This document shows, in pieces, positions 24,676 through 34,160 of a stretch of DNA of 64,000 nucleotides. The notes beneath the pieces are model-generated. The model was not told where the DNA came from. It made no database searches and worked only from the letters and a program-made list of their open reading frames with translations. The position numbers and the translations under genes were made by a program. How positions within the stretch are numbered: the stretch's first letter is position 1; each line of letters opens with the position of its first letter. Where the stretch lies: NCBI RefSeq assembly GCF_011762195.1, contig NZ_JAASQK010000001.1:558001-622000 (forward strand), written 5' to 3'. Source of the DNA: Sphingomonas oligoaromativorans (lineage in GTDB: Bacteria > Pseudomonadota > Alphaproteobacteria > Sphingomonadales > Sphingomonadaceae).

Positions 24676-26262
24676 TCAGGGACGCAGGGCGAGCACCGCG
24701 ACCGATTTGGGGGGCATGGTCAGCCGGAGCCTGTCACCCTGACGCTGGGCGGAAAAAGGCCTGGGCTTCACGTTATCGGGTGCCGCGAAGCTGTTGACCG
24801 CATCCACCCGATCTGCCGTCAACAACTGGCCGTCGGCGCTCCTGATCGCCTTGCCGGAGACATCGAGAACCAGATCCGCCGGCTTGTCGGGATCGACATT
24901 GGTCACGGAGAGCCACAATTGGCCGGAACTATCCCGTGCCGCCACGGCATCCAGCCGTGGCATGGATTTGTCGCCATACCGATAGGTGCCGCTGTCGTAG
25001 CTGATCGGCACAAAGGTCGCGTCCTGGAAGGGCACATACATTTTGTAGATATGGTAGGTCGGCGTCAGGACCATCTTCGGGCCATCCGTCAGCACCATGG
25101 CCTGAAGAACGTTGACCATCTGCGCGATGTTGGCCATCCGCACCCGATCGGCGTGGCGCATGAAGATGTTGAGCGTGACGGCGGCCAGGATCGCGTCGCG
25201 CAGCGAGTTCTGCTGCTGGAGGAAGCCGGGATTGCTGCCCGCCGTCGGCGCCAGCCAGATGCCCCACTCATCGACCGAGAGAGCCACCTTCTTCTGCGGA
25301 TCGTAGCGATCCATGATCGCGGTCTGGTGGACGATCTTGTCGTCCATGCCATAGGCTTCCTTGATCGCTTTCGCATAGTCGGCCTCGCCGAAACCGGTGG
25401 CGGGAAGATGGGGCGGCCAGCCGTCGAGCACATAATTATGGAGCGACACGGCGTCGATGTCCCAGTCGCCGGTCTTCTCCGCCCACGCCTTCATCACGGC
25501 GTCGGTATAGTCCTTGGAGTTGCTGTCCCAACCGACGGCGATCCGCTTCATCTGCTCGCCGCCCTTCTGGGCCGGATTGGTATTCCGCACGAAATGCGAG
25601 AAGAGCTTCATCTGCTCGACATAATGCTCAGGCGACATGGCGCCGCCACATCCCCAATTCTCGTTGCCGAGACCGAGCAGGTGGACTTTGTAGGGGGCGG
25701 GATGCCCGTTGGCGGCCCGCTGCTTTTCCAGGCTGGTCGGTTGTGTGGTGGTCATATATTCCAGCCAGTCGGCGGCCTCCTCGGGCGAACCGGAACCGAT
25801 ATTGACCGAGATGAACGCCTCCGAGCCGATCTGCTGGAGGAAATCCATATATTCCTCGGTGCCAAACGTGCTGGGTTCGGGTACGCCACCCCAGTTGGAG
25901 TTGACCGTTACCGTGCGCTTCGCGGCGGGGCCTATGCCGTTGCGCCAGTGATATTCGTCGGCGAAGCAACCGCCGGGCCAACGCACATTCGGCACATGGA
26001 TAGCGTGAAGCGCCGCCACGACATCGCTGCGGATGCCGCGGACATTGGGGATTTTGGAATCCCGGCCCACCCAGATGCCGCCATAGATTCCGGTGCCCAG
26101 ATGTTCGGCGAACTGCCCGAAGATATCGCGCTCGATGCGAGATCCCGATTTGCCGGGATCGATCTTCACGACCGTCTGGGCTGACGCCATGGTGGTTATG
26201 CCGAGCGCCAGAAACGCCACGGAACGCCGCATCGCCCGAACCCATGCAGTTCTTCCGTTCAT
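24676..26262 (-). CDS. GH51 alpha-L-arabinofuranosidase, secreted
   Basis: 528 residues from the ATG at 26262 behind GGGGAG. A signal peptide with cleavage near MASAQ precedes a GH51 barrel: RWPGGCFADEYHWRNGIG, the acid/base Glu201 in GLGNENWGCGG and the nucleophile Glu332 in VALSVDEWGIW. The C-terminal beta domain ends VAVLALRP. It releases arabinofuranose from hemicellulose side chains, probably in the periplasm. It lies 37 nt after the CE1-like esterase gene and 67 nt before GH9. A deleted copy of a second GH51 gene sits just upstream (27389-27673). Confidence 0.94.
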   Translation of the reverse strand: MNGRTAWVRAMRRSVAFLALGITTMASAQTVVKIDPGKSGSRIERDIFGQFAEHLGTGIYGGIWVGRDSKIPNVRGIRSDVVAALHAIHVPNVRWPGGCFADEYHWRNGIGPAAKRTVTVNSNWGGVPEPSTFGTEEYMDFLQQIGSEAFISVNIGSGSPEEAADWLEYMTTTQPTSLEKQRAANGHPAPYKVHLLGLGNENWGCGGAMSPEHYVEQMKLFSHFVRNTNPAQKGGEQMKRIAVGWDSNSKDYTDAVMKAWAEKTGDWDIDAVSLHNYVLDGWPPHLPATGFGEADYAKAIKEAYGMDDKIVHQTAIMDRYDPQKKVALSVDEWGIWLAPTAGSNPGFLQQQNSLRDAILAAVTLNIFMRHADRVRMANIAQMVNVLQAMVLTDGPKMVLTPTYHIYKMYVPFQDATFVPISYDSGTYRYGDKSMPRLDAVAARDSSGQLWLSVTNVDPDKPADLVLDVSGKAIRSADGQLLTADRVDAVNSFAAPDNVKPRPFSAQRQGDRLRLTMPPKSVAVLALRP

Positions 26263-26299
26263 TCCACTCCCCTGTCTTGTGATGATTGGGTTTTCGAGA

Positions 26300-27376
26300 T
26301 CAGCGGGTCGTCAGATTCCTGCTGAAGAAGGGCAGCACGAATTCCTGAAAGCGAGTTGCGACATTGCTGGTATGCGTGCCGGGATAGATGGTGAAGCTGT
26401 TGGCGATGCCGTAATTGTCCAGCACGGCATGGAGCTTCCCGGCATCGGCCTTCAGCCCGTCCTGATCGCCAACGTCGATGGCAATGGCGCGGTAGCGCTT
26501 CAGATTGCCGATATATTGATCGACGAAGGCAAGCGGCGCGTTCGCCGCCCATTTGGCGACGATATCCGGCTGCACCTGACCGTTCTTGACCGGAAGGTCG
26601 AGATAGAGCGGGGGAGCCTTGGGATCGGGCGACCATGCCGCGGCGCTGGCCAACTGGGCGCGCAGGCCGAACGGCAGCTTTGCGGAATCGGCCGGCGACT
26701 TGACCGCTTCAAGCGCAGCTTCCGCATTGGGATCGAACTGGCCGGGAGCCCGTGGTGAGAGGCAGCAGGGGCTCATCATGTAGATGGCACCGAACATGTC
26801 CGGGTGCTTCATGCCGATGCGGGCGGTGCCGTAGCCGCCCATCGAATGGCCGGCGAGCCCGCGGGCTTCCCGTTCGGGGATCGTCCGGTAATGGCCATCG
26901 ATATAATGGATCAGATCCCGCGACACGAAAGTCTCGAAGTCTCCGGTGGTCATCGAGCTCGAATACATCGAGCCATTGTGAATGGTCTTCGAGTCCGGCA
27001 GGACGATAATCATCTCCTTCGCGCCCTTGGCAAAGGCACCGGCGCTGGCATCGGCGAGGTGGATTTCATGGCTCCACTGCTCGGCGCCAATGGAATAGCC
27101 GTGCAATGCGTAAAGCACGGGATAATGCCGTCGGGGCGAGTTTTGATAGCTTGGCGGCAGCACCACCAGAACGTCGCGATCGGCGGATTCGCCTTCCAGA
27201 TTGCCCTCGATCGTTGGCGCGTGGACCTTGATGTGCTCGATCGTGACGGGCTTGGCGCCTGGCACGGCGGGAGGAGGGTTGGTGGTCACCTGCGCCATGG
27301 CTGCGGCGGGCAGGCAAGCGGCCAGCGCCAGCACGCCATGACGGGCGGTCGATCGCAAAAGGGAGGGGAAGAGCAT
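26300..27376 (-). CDS. secreted CE1/esterase-D-like carbohydrate esterase
   Basis: 358 residues with a signal peptide (ending AAAMAQ). Nucleophile elbow GHSMGGYG in ARGLAGHSMGGYGTARIG, oxyanion segment YPVLYALHGYSIG, late His in YPGTHTSNV. This is the esterase-D / CE1 fold of feruloyl and acetyl esterases. GAGGAG, overlapping the stop codon of the GH51 remnant, precedes the ATG, so translation was arranged in an operon with the ancestral upstream gene. Likely removes acetyl or feruloyl groups from plant hemicellulose. Confidence 0.85.
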   Translation of the reverse strand: MLFPSLLRSTARHGVLALAACLPAAAMAQVTTNPPPAVPGAKPVTIEHIKVHAPTIEGNLEGESADRDVLVVLPPSYQNSPRRHYPVLYALHGYSIGAEQWSHEIHLADASAGAFAKGAKEMIIVLPDSKTIHNGSMYSSSMTTGDFETFVSRDLIHYIDGHYRTIPEREARGLAGHSMGGYGTARIGMKHPDMFGAIYMMSPCCLSPRAPGQFDPNAEAALEAVKSPADSAKLPFGLRAQLASAAAWSPDPKAPPLYLDLPVKNGQVQPDIVAKWAANAPLAFVDQYIGNLKRYRAIAIDVGDQDGLKADAGKLHAVLDNYGIANSFTIYPGTHTSNVATRFQEFVLPFFSRNLTTR

Positions 27377-27388
27377 CGGGATATCTCC

Positions 27389-27673
27389 TCAGCCAAGCGG
27401 GAATTCAAAGATCGAGATGGAGATGGCCGGCACGGTCAGACGCGCGCCGACATAGGGGGCATGACTATCCATCGTGACGGCGGATGCGTCGCCGATCGGC
27501 TCGATAAACATGCCATATTCGCACCGGGTGACGGCATCGTGCGCCCTTGATGCGTCGATCGTCGCGCGGAGGGAGGGCGCGGATGCCGCCGCTAGCGCAG
27601 GCGATGCGGCGATGGCGGCCAGTGCGAACAGAGGGCGCGCGCGCTTCGCGCCTCGGCCGTGGCGTCTGTCCAT
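27389..27673 (-). pseudogene. internally deleted GH51 arabinofuranosidase remnant
   Basis: A 94-codon frame with an intact ATG and signal-peptide-like start. Residues about 34-62 (SLRATIDASRAHDAVTRCEY, then GMFIEPIG) read like the mature N-terminus of a GH51 arabinofuranosidase; the rest (GARLTVPAISISIFEFPLG) reads like the family's extreme C-terminus. The roughly 400-residue barrel with both catalytic glutamates is missing. The simplest reading is an in-frame internal deletion. It is the first frame behind an operator-like site, and its stop overlaps the ribosome binding site of the esterase gene. A functional small secreted protein is possible but less likely. Confidence 0.6.
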
Positions 27674-27719
27674 GATGATCCTCCCTGTCGCCGGATCGTT
27701 CCGATTCCGGCCACCCCTA

Positions 27720-27733
27720 TGATAGCGCTCTCT
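27720..27733. promoter_or_regulatory. candidate LacI-type operator before the esterase-GH51-GH9-GH95 operon
   Basis: TGATAGCGCTCTCT matches 10 of 14 positions of the perfect palindrome at 32920-32933 and keeps the TAGCGCT core. It lies 47 nt upstream of the remnant start. A minus-strand TATCAT (minus 10 like, 5 of 6) overlaps it, so binding would block transcription. Confidence 0.55.
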
Positions 27734-27822
27734 TTTCGGAGCTGTTCTGCGCGCGTTGGGCTCATCCGCACGGTGCGCGGGTCAAGGGCGGAACGGCGAG
27801 GGCCGTTCCGCCCCGCAGTCGG

Positions 27823-29172
27823 TCAGCGCGCGTTGCCGACGAAATGATTGACGAGATTTTCAAGGCGTTCCTGCCGGCCCGATTTATGAGCCGGCTGGAT
27901 GTTCTTCTGGACCGCGAGATCGGCGATTGAGGCCAGCGAGCTGTCCTTTGCCGAGATCGCCTGCCCGAACTGGCTGTCCCATCCCGCGTAGCGATCGGCG
28001 CGAACCTGATCGACGCGCCCGTCCTCGATCAGTGCGGCCGCCGCCAGCAACGCGCGGGCGATCACGTCGACGGCACCGACATGGCCATAGATCATGTCCA
28101 CCGGATCGTTGCTCTGGCGGCGCACCTTGGCGTCGAAATTGAAGCCGCCCGTCGTGAAGCCGCCAGTGCGCAGGATTTCCACCATCGCCAGCGTCATCTC
28201 CTCGACCGAGTTGGGGAACTGGTCCGTATCCCAGCCATTCTGGTCGTCGCCGCGATTGGCGTCGATCGAGCCGAAGATGCCGAGCGCGCGGGCGGTGGCG
28301 ATCTCATGCTCGAAGGTGTGGCGGGCGAGCGTCGCGTGGTTCGCCTCGATATTGACCTTCACCTCATTCTCGAGGCCGTAACGCTTGAGGAAGCCATAGA
28401 CCGTGGCGGTGTCGAAATCATATTGATGCTTGGTCGGCTCGTGGGGCTTCGGCTCGATCAGGATCGTGCCCTGGAAGCCGATCTTGTGCTTGTGCTCCAC
28501 AACCATGCTGAGGAACCGGCCGAGCTGGTCCAGTTCGCGGCCGATGTCGGTGTTGAGCAGCGTCTCATAGCCTTCGCGACCGCCCCACAGCACATAGTTC
28601 GAGCCGCCGAGGCGGTGTGTGGCTTCCAGCGCCGAGCGGACCTGAAGCGCGCCGAAGGCAAAGACTTCCGGGTTCGGATTGGTTGCGCCGCCGGCGGCAT
28701 AGCGCGGGTGGCTGAACAGATTGGCGGTGCCCCACAGCAGCTTGCGCCCGGTCTTGGTCTGAAGACGTTCGAGATGATCCACGGCCTCGGCGAAATGGTG
28801 CTGATATTCGGCCACGGTTTCGGTGGCGGCCATCACGTCGACGTCGTGGAAGCAATAGTAAGGCAGGTCTAGCTTGTTGAAGAAGTCGAACGCGACCTCG
28901 CGCTTGAACGCGGCCGCTGCCGCGTCGTTGGCGCCGGCGTGCCACGGGCGGTTGAAAGTGCCCGCACCGAACACGTCGAAGCCGTTCCAGCAGAAGCTGT
29001 GCCAGAAGCATATGGCAAAGCGCAGATGGTCCTCCATCCGCTTGCCGAGCACGACCCGGTCCTTGTCGTAGAAGCGATAGGAAAGTTCGTCGGTGGAATT
29101 CGGCCCCTTGAAGGTGACGGGTGCGATATCGGCGAAATAATCGGTCGGTTTCATCGTTTCGATCGAGCTCAT
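27823..29172 (-). CDS. xylA: xylose isomerase
   Basis: 449 residues, normal for class II enzymes. Catalytic and metal-binding segments: CFHDVDVM (active His), [40 protein letters not shown] and [17 protein letters not shown]. Converts D-xylose to D-xylulose in the cytoplasm. Its ATG overlaps the xylB stop (29169-29172), with AGGAGG eight bases before it. Presence of the isomerase pathway shows that xylose is an end product of this locus; many sphingomonads and Caulobacter use an oxidative route instead. Confidence 0.98.
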   Translation of the reverse strand: MSSIETMKPTDYFADIAPVTFKGPNSTDELSYRFYDKDRVVLGKRMEDHLRFAICFWHSFCWNGFDVFGAGTFNRPWHAGANDAAAAAFKREVAFDFFNKLDLPYYCFHDVDVMAATETVAEYQHHFAEAVDHLERLQTKTGRKLLWGTANLFSHPRYAAGGATNPNPEVFAFGALQVRSALEATHRLGGSNYVLWGGREGYETLLNTDIGRELDQLGRFLSMVVEHKHKIGFQGTILIEPKPHEPTKHQYDFDTATVYGFLKRYGLENEVKVNIEANHATLARHTFEHEIATARALGIFGSIDANRGDDQNGWDTDQFPNSVEEMTLAMVEILRTGGFTTGGFNFDAKVRRQSNDPVDMIYGHVGAVDVIARALLAAAALIEDGRVDQVRADRYAGWDSQFGQAISAKDSSLASIADLAVQKNIQPAHKSGRQERLENLVNHFVGNAR

Positions 29173-30626
29173 GGGAGGTTCCTCCTCAAGGGGGTGATGC
29201 GGGGGTAAGCGGCCTTGAACGCTGCCTTTTTCGGTGCGAGGCGCTCGATGTCGGCGGCATCGGGATCGATCACGCGGTCGACAGGTGGCGGCAGGCAGAC
29301 ATCGCGCGCCGCGCCGCCATCGACGGCCAGTTGGGCGAGCCGCGCGGCGCCGAGCGCCGGACCAACCTCGCCGCCGCGCAGATAGACCAGCGAGGTGTCC
29401 ATGGCGGCGCTCAGGATGCGGCCCCAGTAGCGCGATCGCGCGCCACCTCCGATCACGGCAAGGCGGTCGATCCGCGTTCCGGCATCGCGCAGCGCGTCGA
29501 CGCCGTCGGCGAGGGCGAAGGCCACGCCCTCCAGCACGGCCTCGCAGAGACGGTCCGCGTCCGTATCGTGATCGAGCCCAAGAAAGCCGCCACGCACCAG
29601 CGCGTCGTTATGGGGCGTGCGCTCGCCTGACAGATAGGGCAGGAAAATCTCGTTGCCCGCACCCGGTCCGGCCGCTTCGGCGCGGGCGAAGACGTCGGCG
29701 GCACCGGACGAGCCGGTCAACCGCCCAACCCAGTCGATACAGGCGGCGGCGGAGAGATGCACGGCCATCTGGTGCCACAGTCCGGGCAGGCAATGGCAGA
29801 AGGCGTGGACCGCGCGGCCAGGATTGGGGCGGAAGGCGTCGGTTGCGACGAAGATCACGCCCGACGTGCCGAGCGAGAGCAGGGCATCGCCATCCGACAC
29901 CACGCCGACGCCGACCGCGCCCGCCGCATTGTCTCCGCCGCCGCCGACCACCGGCACCGTGGCCATGCCCCAGCGAGCGGCGACCTCGGCGCGCAGAGCG
30001 CCCGTCATATCCGGTCCTTCGACAAGGCGAGGCATATGGTCGCGGGTGAGGCCAGTGGCCTCCAGCAGCGCGTCGCTCCAGTTCCGGCCGGCAACGTCCA
30101 GCCAGAGCGTCCCGGCCGCATCCGACATGTCGGAGGCCTTCTCTCCGGTCATCAACAGCCGGATATAATCCTTGGGCAGCAACACCGTGCGCGTCGCCGC
30201 GAAGATATCCGGCTCATGCTTGCGCACCCAGAGCAGCTTGGGCGCGGTGAAGCCGGGCATGGCAAGATTGCCGGCGATGGCGTGGAGGGCAGGGACGGCT
30301 TCCTCCATCTCCTCGCACTCGGCATGGCTGCGCCCGTCGTTCCAGAGGATGGCGGGGCGCAGCGGCCGGTCGTCGGCATCAAGCAGCGTCGCGCCATGCA
30401 TCTGGCCTGCGAGGCCGATGCCGCGCACCGAGCGCCGCACCGCCGGATCGATCGCCATCACCGCGGCTTCGGTGGCGCGCCACCAATCCTGTGGCGCCTG
30501 TTCCGACCAGAGCGGCTGGGGACGCGAGACGGTGAGCGCGGCGGTGCCTTGCCCAGCGACCCGGCCGTCAGCCGCGATCACCACCGCCTTCACACCCGAG
30601 GTGCCGATATCGATGCCAAGAAACAT
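29169..30626 (-). CDS. xylB: xylulokinase
   Basis: 485 residues of the FGGY kinase family: [15 protein letters not shown] at the N-terminus, [20 protein letters not shown], the nucleotide region [15 protein letters not shown] and [15 protein letters not shown] near the C-terminus. It phosphorylates D-xylulose to feed the pentose phosphate pathway. It starts 9 nt after the GH43 stop and overlaps xylA by four bases, so the CE4, GH43, xylB, xylA order is one operon. Confidence 0.97.
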   Translation of the reverse strand: MFLGIDIGTSGVKAVVIAADGRVAGQGTAALTVSRPQPLWSEQAPQDWWRATEAAVMAIDPAVRRSVRGIGLAGQMHGATLLDADDRPLRPAILWNDGRSHAECEEMEEAVPALHAIAGNLAMPGFTAPKLLWVRKHEPDIFAATRTVLLPKDYIRLLMTGEKASDMSDAAGTLWLDVAGRNWSDALLEATGLTRDHMPRLVEGPDMTGALRAEVAARWGMATVPVVGGGGDNAAGAVGVGVVSDGDALLSLGTSGVIFVATDAFRPNPGRAVHAFCHCLPGLWHQMAVHLSAAACIDWVGRLTGSSGAADVFARAEAAGPGAGNEIFLPYLSGERTPHNDALVRGGFLGLDHDTDADRLCEAVLEGVAFALADGVDALRDAGTRIDRLAVIGGGARSRYWGRILSAAMDTSLVYLRGGEVGPALGAARLAQLAVDGGAARDVCLPPPVDRVIDPDAADIERLAPKKAAFKAAYPRITPLRRNLP

Positions 30627-30635
30627 CAGTATAGC

Positions 30636-31691
30636 TCAGCGCGTGAACGGATCGATCGAACGGATGGAGCCGTCCGGGTTGAAATGAAGCTCGGTAACCT
30701 TGACGTTTCTCAGATGATTTTTGTTCGATAGCTGGGTGTCGTGATAGAAAAGCCACCACTTGCCCTGAAATTCGACGATCGAATGATGCGTGGTCCAGCC
30801 CTGCACCGGCTCCAGGAAATGCCCGCGATAATGGAAAGGGCCATAGGGATTGGTGGCCGTCGCATAGGCCAGGAAATGGGTGTCGCCGGTCGAATAAGTG
30901 AAATAATAGGTGCCGTTGCGCCGGAACATCCATCCGCCCTCGAAGAAGCGGCGATCATGATCGCCCCCGAGCAGCGGCTTGCCATGCTCGTCGAGGAGGA
31001 CGAGATCGCGGGGGGCTTCGGCCAGTTGCTTCATGTCCGGCCCCAGCCGTGCGATCTTGGCGGAGAGCGCGGGCTTCGTGTCCTGCTTCAGATCGGTGTC
31101 GGAGCCACGGGGATCGAAATGGCCGCTCGTCCAGCGCTGGAGCTGCCCGCCCCAGATGCCGCCGAAGATCAGGTAACTCTTGCCGTCCTTGTCGGCGAAG
31201 ACGGCGGGATCGATGCTGTAAGCGCCCTTGATCGGCTGCGGTTCGGCCTTGAACGGCCCGGTCGGCGATTTGGAGGTGGCGACGCCGATGCGGAAAATCC
31301 CCTGATGATCGCGCGCCGGGAAATAGAGATAATAAGTGCCGTTACGATAGGCTGCATCCGGCGCCCACATCTGTTTGGATGCCCAGGGCACCTGCTTCAC
31401 GTCGAGCACGGGCGGGCTGATCGTCACCTTGCCGCCGATCCGGTCCATCGACAGCACGCGATAGTCGTGCATCGCATATTCGCTGCCGAGATCGTCGTCG
31501 GGAATATCGGTCGGTACGTCATGCGAGGGATAGACGTAGATCTTCCCGTTGAAGACATGCGCGGAAGGGTCCGCCGTGAAGATGGATGTCACCAGCGGTT
31601 GGGCGAGATAATGCTGGCCGTTGGGTGTGACGGGCGCCGCGCCGAGCAGCGCCGCGCTGGCGGTGACGGTCACCAAAGTCTTGTTGAGCAT
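30636..31691 (-). CDS. GH43 family arabinofuranosidase/xylosidase, secreted
   Basis: 351 residues, a single five-bladed propeller with a short N-terminal leader (MLNKTLVTVTASAALLGAA). The three catalytic acids are visible: base Asp41 in FTADPSAHVF, modulator Asp161 in YSIDPAVF and acid Glu251 in RRFFEGGWMF. GH43 members remove arabinofuranose or xylose from hemicellulose; subfamily not assigned. The ATG shares a base with the deacetylase stop (TAATG). Confidence 0.93.
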   Translation of the reverse strand: MLNKTLVTVTASAALLGAAPVTPNGQHYLAQPLVTSIFTADPSAHVFNGKIYVYPSHDVPTDIPDDDLGSEYAMHDYRVLSMDRIGGKVTISPPVLDVKQVPWASKQMWAPDAAYRNGTYYLYFPARDHQGIFRIGVATSKSPTGPFKAEPQPIKGAYSIDPAVFADKDGKSYLIFGGIWGGQLQRWTSGHFDPRGSDTDLKQDTKPALSAKIARLGPDMKQLAEAPRDLVLLDEHGKPLLGGDHDRRFFEGGWMFRRNGTYYFTYSTGDTHFLAYATATNPYGPFHYRGHFLEPVQGWTTHHSIVEFQGKWWLFYHDTQLSNKNHLRNVKVTELHFNPDGSIRSIDPFTR

Positions 31692-32614
31692 TATTTCCCA
31701 TCCCCTTTTGGCAGGCAGACCTTGTCGAGATCAGCCGGATCGAAACCGGCGGGACGCAAAGGACCGTCCGGCGCGGGCAGATGATGCTGGAGAGCCGCTG
31801 TGTCGAATGGCAGGGAAGGATCGAGGTCGGCTCGATAAGCCGGATCCTGTTCCGCCTCATCCAGCGTCACGTAGCGGAAGCCATGGCGCTCATAGAGGGC
31901 GAGCAGCCGAGGCAACATGCGCGCATCGAAAGCGCCGGCATGCATCAACAATACATAGGGGATATCGCGGTGGTAGATTGCCTGCGATGCCTTGCGCGAT
32001 GCCACGATCGCGCGTTCGGCCGCCGCCAGATAGCTCTGCTCCAGGCCTGTGATCGACGCGGTGTCATGCTGGGCGACGCAGCGGGCATAAGGGGCGTTCC
32101 AGCTATAATCGGCGAAGCTCATCGTGACCGCGGCGATGCTGTAGCCATGACGTGCGAGAATGGAGCGGGCCGCATCGCGCAGGCCCGGATCACGGCCCTC
32201 ATCGAGATAGGGATAGCGAAACCAACGGAAGCTGAGGCTCTGGCCCGTTCTGGAAAGAAGGGGTTCGTTGCGGATCAGTTCGTCTTCGAACTGCGCGGAA
32301 GACATCTTGTCGAGGCTGGTGTGGGACCAGCCGTGATTGCCGAGCGGCAAGCTCTCGGCGCGCCAGCGCACCAAGGCCTCGGCGGAGCCGGGTTCGCGTT
32401 CTTCCAGCACGCCGTTGACCATGCCGTAGACCGATGGCGCTCCGGCGCCGGTCAGTGTCTTGGCAATGGTTTCCGCGATCCCGGCTCGCGTCTCGCCGAC
32501 AGGCAGCGGGCCATGGGCGGGTAGGTCGTCGAAGGTAATGGCGAGGCGCAGGGAATGGCCGTCAGGAGCAGGCGGCGTCGCGAGGGCGACTAGAAGGGCA
32601 AGCGCTGGGATCAT
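31691..32614 (-). CDS. polysaccharide deacetylase (CE4, NodB fold)
   Basis: 307 residues with a short leader. NodB motifs: AITFDDLPAHG (catalytic Asp and metal Asp), LGNHGWSHTSLD (metal His pair) and RWFRYPYLDEG. The end of the domain carries LLMHAGAFDARMLP. It removes acetyl groups from xylan, or from peptidoglycan or chitin-like glycans in other contexts. It is the first gene of the GH43-xylB-xylA operon, whose upstream region has a perfect palindromic operator, so a role on acetylated hemicellulose is favoured. Confidence 0.9.
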   Translation of the reverse strand: MIPALALLVALATPPAPDGHSLRLAITFDDLPAHGPLPVGETRAGIAETIAKTLTGAGAPSVYGMVNGVLEEREPGSAEALVRWRAESLPLGNHGWSHTSLDKMSSAQFEDELIRNEPLLSRTGQSLSFRWFRYPYLDEGRDPGLRDAARSILARHGYSIAAVTMSFADYSWNAPYARCVAQHDTASITGLEQSYLAAAERAIVASRKASQAIYHRDIPYVLLMHAGAFDARMLPRLLALYERHGFRYVTLDEAEQDPAYRADLDPSLPFDTAALQHHLPAPDGPLRPAGFDPADLDKVCLPKGDGK

Positions 32615-33142
32615 CGGGGGAACCCGTCGCCGGAGCGACGCGCGATGCCATGGCTATGGCGCGGCCGACTGCGGCGAAAAGCGTCGCCTTTGCAGCGCGT
32701 GCTTCGGCCTATCCACGATGCGTACCGGGACGCTGGCATCATGCTCTCCCCACGGCTATTTCCCGAGGTGATCCGTGACAGGAGGGCGAAGCATCGTTCG
32801 CGCGGAGGGACGAGGGCCTCCCAGGCCGCCGGCAGGAGATCGTTGCCGGCTCAGCCTTCGCAGGAAATCGACGCTATGCCCGCTGTGAAACGGAGACCAC
32901 GATGATCGGACCTTGTTATTGGTAGCGCTACCACTACTCAGACAATAATGGCTTTGTCAAGCTTCGTCAGAGTACGCGAAGAATTTTCACCTATCAATCT
33001 CCGAAAAGCGAGAATTTGCGGTGGTTCACAGCGTTCGGATTGTCGATGGTCCGATAAAATGTCCTGCGCTGTCAAGGACAATGAAAGTAATCGAGTCGGC
33101 GCGACGACGTTGGGATGCGTCTGGTCGGCAGGTGGGCGGTTT
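32615..33142. other. 528-nt intergenic region upstream of the CE4-GH43-xylBA operon
   Basis: The right side borders the cupin-like stop. A minus-strand TTGACA is complementary to 32955-32960, and with a 17-nt spacer it would place the minus 10 region over the palindromic operator at 32920-32933. The 5' leader to the deacetylase start would then be about 300 nt, long for this region. No convincing reading frame or RNA gene was identified in it. Confidence 0.55.
32920..32933. promoter_or_regulatory. perfect palindromic LacI-type operator TGGTAGCGCTACCA
   Basis: A 14-bp perfect palindrome, the best copy of a motif found before four transcription units in this window. It has the CG-centred symmetry of LacI-family operators and, from memory, resembles the xylose-repressor operator of Caulobacter. 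It overlaps the predicted minus 10 region of the CE4-GH43-xylB-xylA operon. The likely ligand is the LacI protein encoded at 39775-40950. Confidence 0.75.
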
Positions 33143-34150
33143 TTAGCACCCGCGCAGGAGTTGCATGATCTGAGCCCGCAGACGGCGATAATTATGAGGG
33201 TGAAGCGGGCCGAGAATGCCATGCTGGTCTTCGCTCATATGGGCGAGTGGGTGGCCGTCCGGTCGGAAGACATAATGGTCGAAGAAGGCTCGCCAGGCCG
33301 CCCGTTCGGCCGCGGGGCGTTCGGCAAGGGTAATCATCGCGAGCATCATTGCGGTAAAGGGTTGATCCGGGCCGGGGCTGAAGGCGTCCCACCAGTAATT
33401 GACGAGGATGTTGAAGGAGGAGGTGGCCTCGACCTGGTGCCACCAGAGTTTCGGCAGATAGAGCGCGTCGCCGGGATCGAGATCGACCGTCAGGGCGCGC
33501 CGCCGGGCCGCCTCGAAGCGGGGAAACTCCTGATCCGGGTCAGGCGCTTGTGCTGCGATGCTGATGGGCTGGCCGGCCATCGTATGGTCGATCGGCCCGA
33601 CATAGAGATCGCCGATCGCGTCGGGGGGATAGAGGGTGAAACGCCGCTGACCCGCCGCCACGCACGCCAGATTGTCCTGTGTGTCGTAATGACAGGCGGC
33701 CGTCGACTGCGTGCCGATCCAGACGCGTGGCACGATCCATTCCGGCAGGACCGGGATGGAATGGGTCGCGGCGAAGTCAGGCAGGTAACTGTCGACGGGC
33801 AGCGAGCCCATATAAATGGATGGCTCTTCGGGGTCGCCGCTCGCGATGATCGCGTCCAGCGCCTCGGACAGTCGCATCGTCCGGCGTGCGAAATTGAACC
33901 CGTCGGCGCGGCGGCCATAGAAGTAACGGCCGCTGATGGCAGGATCGCCGATGAACGCTTCCGCCGGGCGGCCGCTATCCAGGTGCCGTAGATAGTCGGC
34001 TTGTGCCGGAGGGTGGTTTCCGATCCTGACCAGTGGCCATGCTGCGCACAATTGGCGCAACACCACGGGCTCGCATCCATTGACCACCTCATCCATGAAG
34101 GCCTCGCGGCTCTGGATGAGCGCGACGGATATTTCCCGAGGAGCGCGCAT
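33143..34150 (-). CDS. cupin-like (JmjC-fold) protein of the SapC/halogenase cluster
   Basis: 335 residues from the ATG at 34150, seven bases behind GAGGG. JmjC/cupin-8 metal site: HxD in ACHYDTQDNLACV and a later His in YLPKLWWHQVEA, within a jelly-roll (VLRQLCAAWPLV at the start). It resembles Fe(II)/2-oxoglutarate hydroxylases such as FIH. It is next to SapC, with a TonB receptor and a flavin halogenase divergent; this four-gene set recurs in sphingomonads, Caulobacterales and xanthomonads. Substrate unknown; hydroxylation of a protein or of a component of the receptor system is possible. Confidence 0.82.
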   Translation of the reverse strand: MRAPREISVALIQSREAFMDEVVNGCEPVVLRQLCAAWPLVRIGNHPPAQADYLRHLDSGRPAEAFIGDPAISGRYFYGRRADGFNFARRTMRLSEALDAIIASGDPEEPSIYMGSLPVDSYLPDFAATHSIPVLPEWIVPRVWIGTQSTAACHYDTQDNLACVAAGQRRFTLYPPDAIGDLYVGPIDHTMAGQPISIAAQAPDPDQEFPRFEAARRRALTVDLDPGDALYLPKLWWHQVEATSSFNILVNYWWDAFSPGPDQPFTAMMLAMITLAERPAAERAAWRAFFDHYVFRPDGHPLAHMSEDQHGILGPLHPHNYRRLRAQIMQLLRGC

Positions 34151-34160
34151 CGCCATTCCC

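Noticed and set aside
21825-24797. 990-codon open frame on the plus strand across the GH9 and GH95 genes
   Set aside because: It mirrors the codon structure of the opposite-strand genes. High third-position GC leaves the antisense frame free of stops; the protein is Arg/Gly/Asp-rich with no domain and no ribosome binding site.
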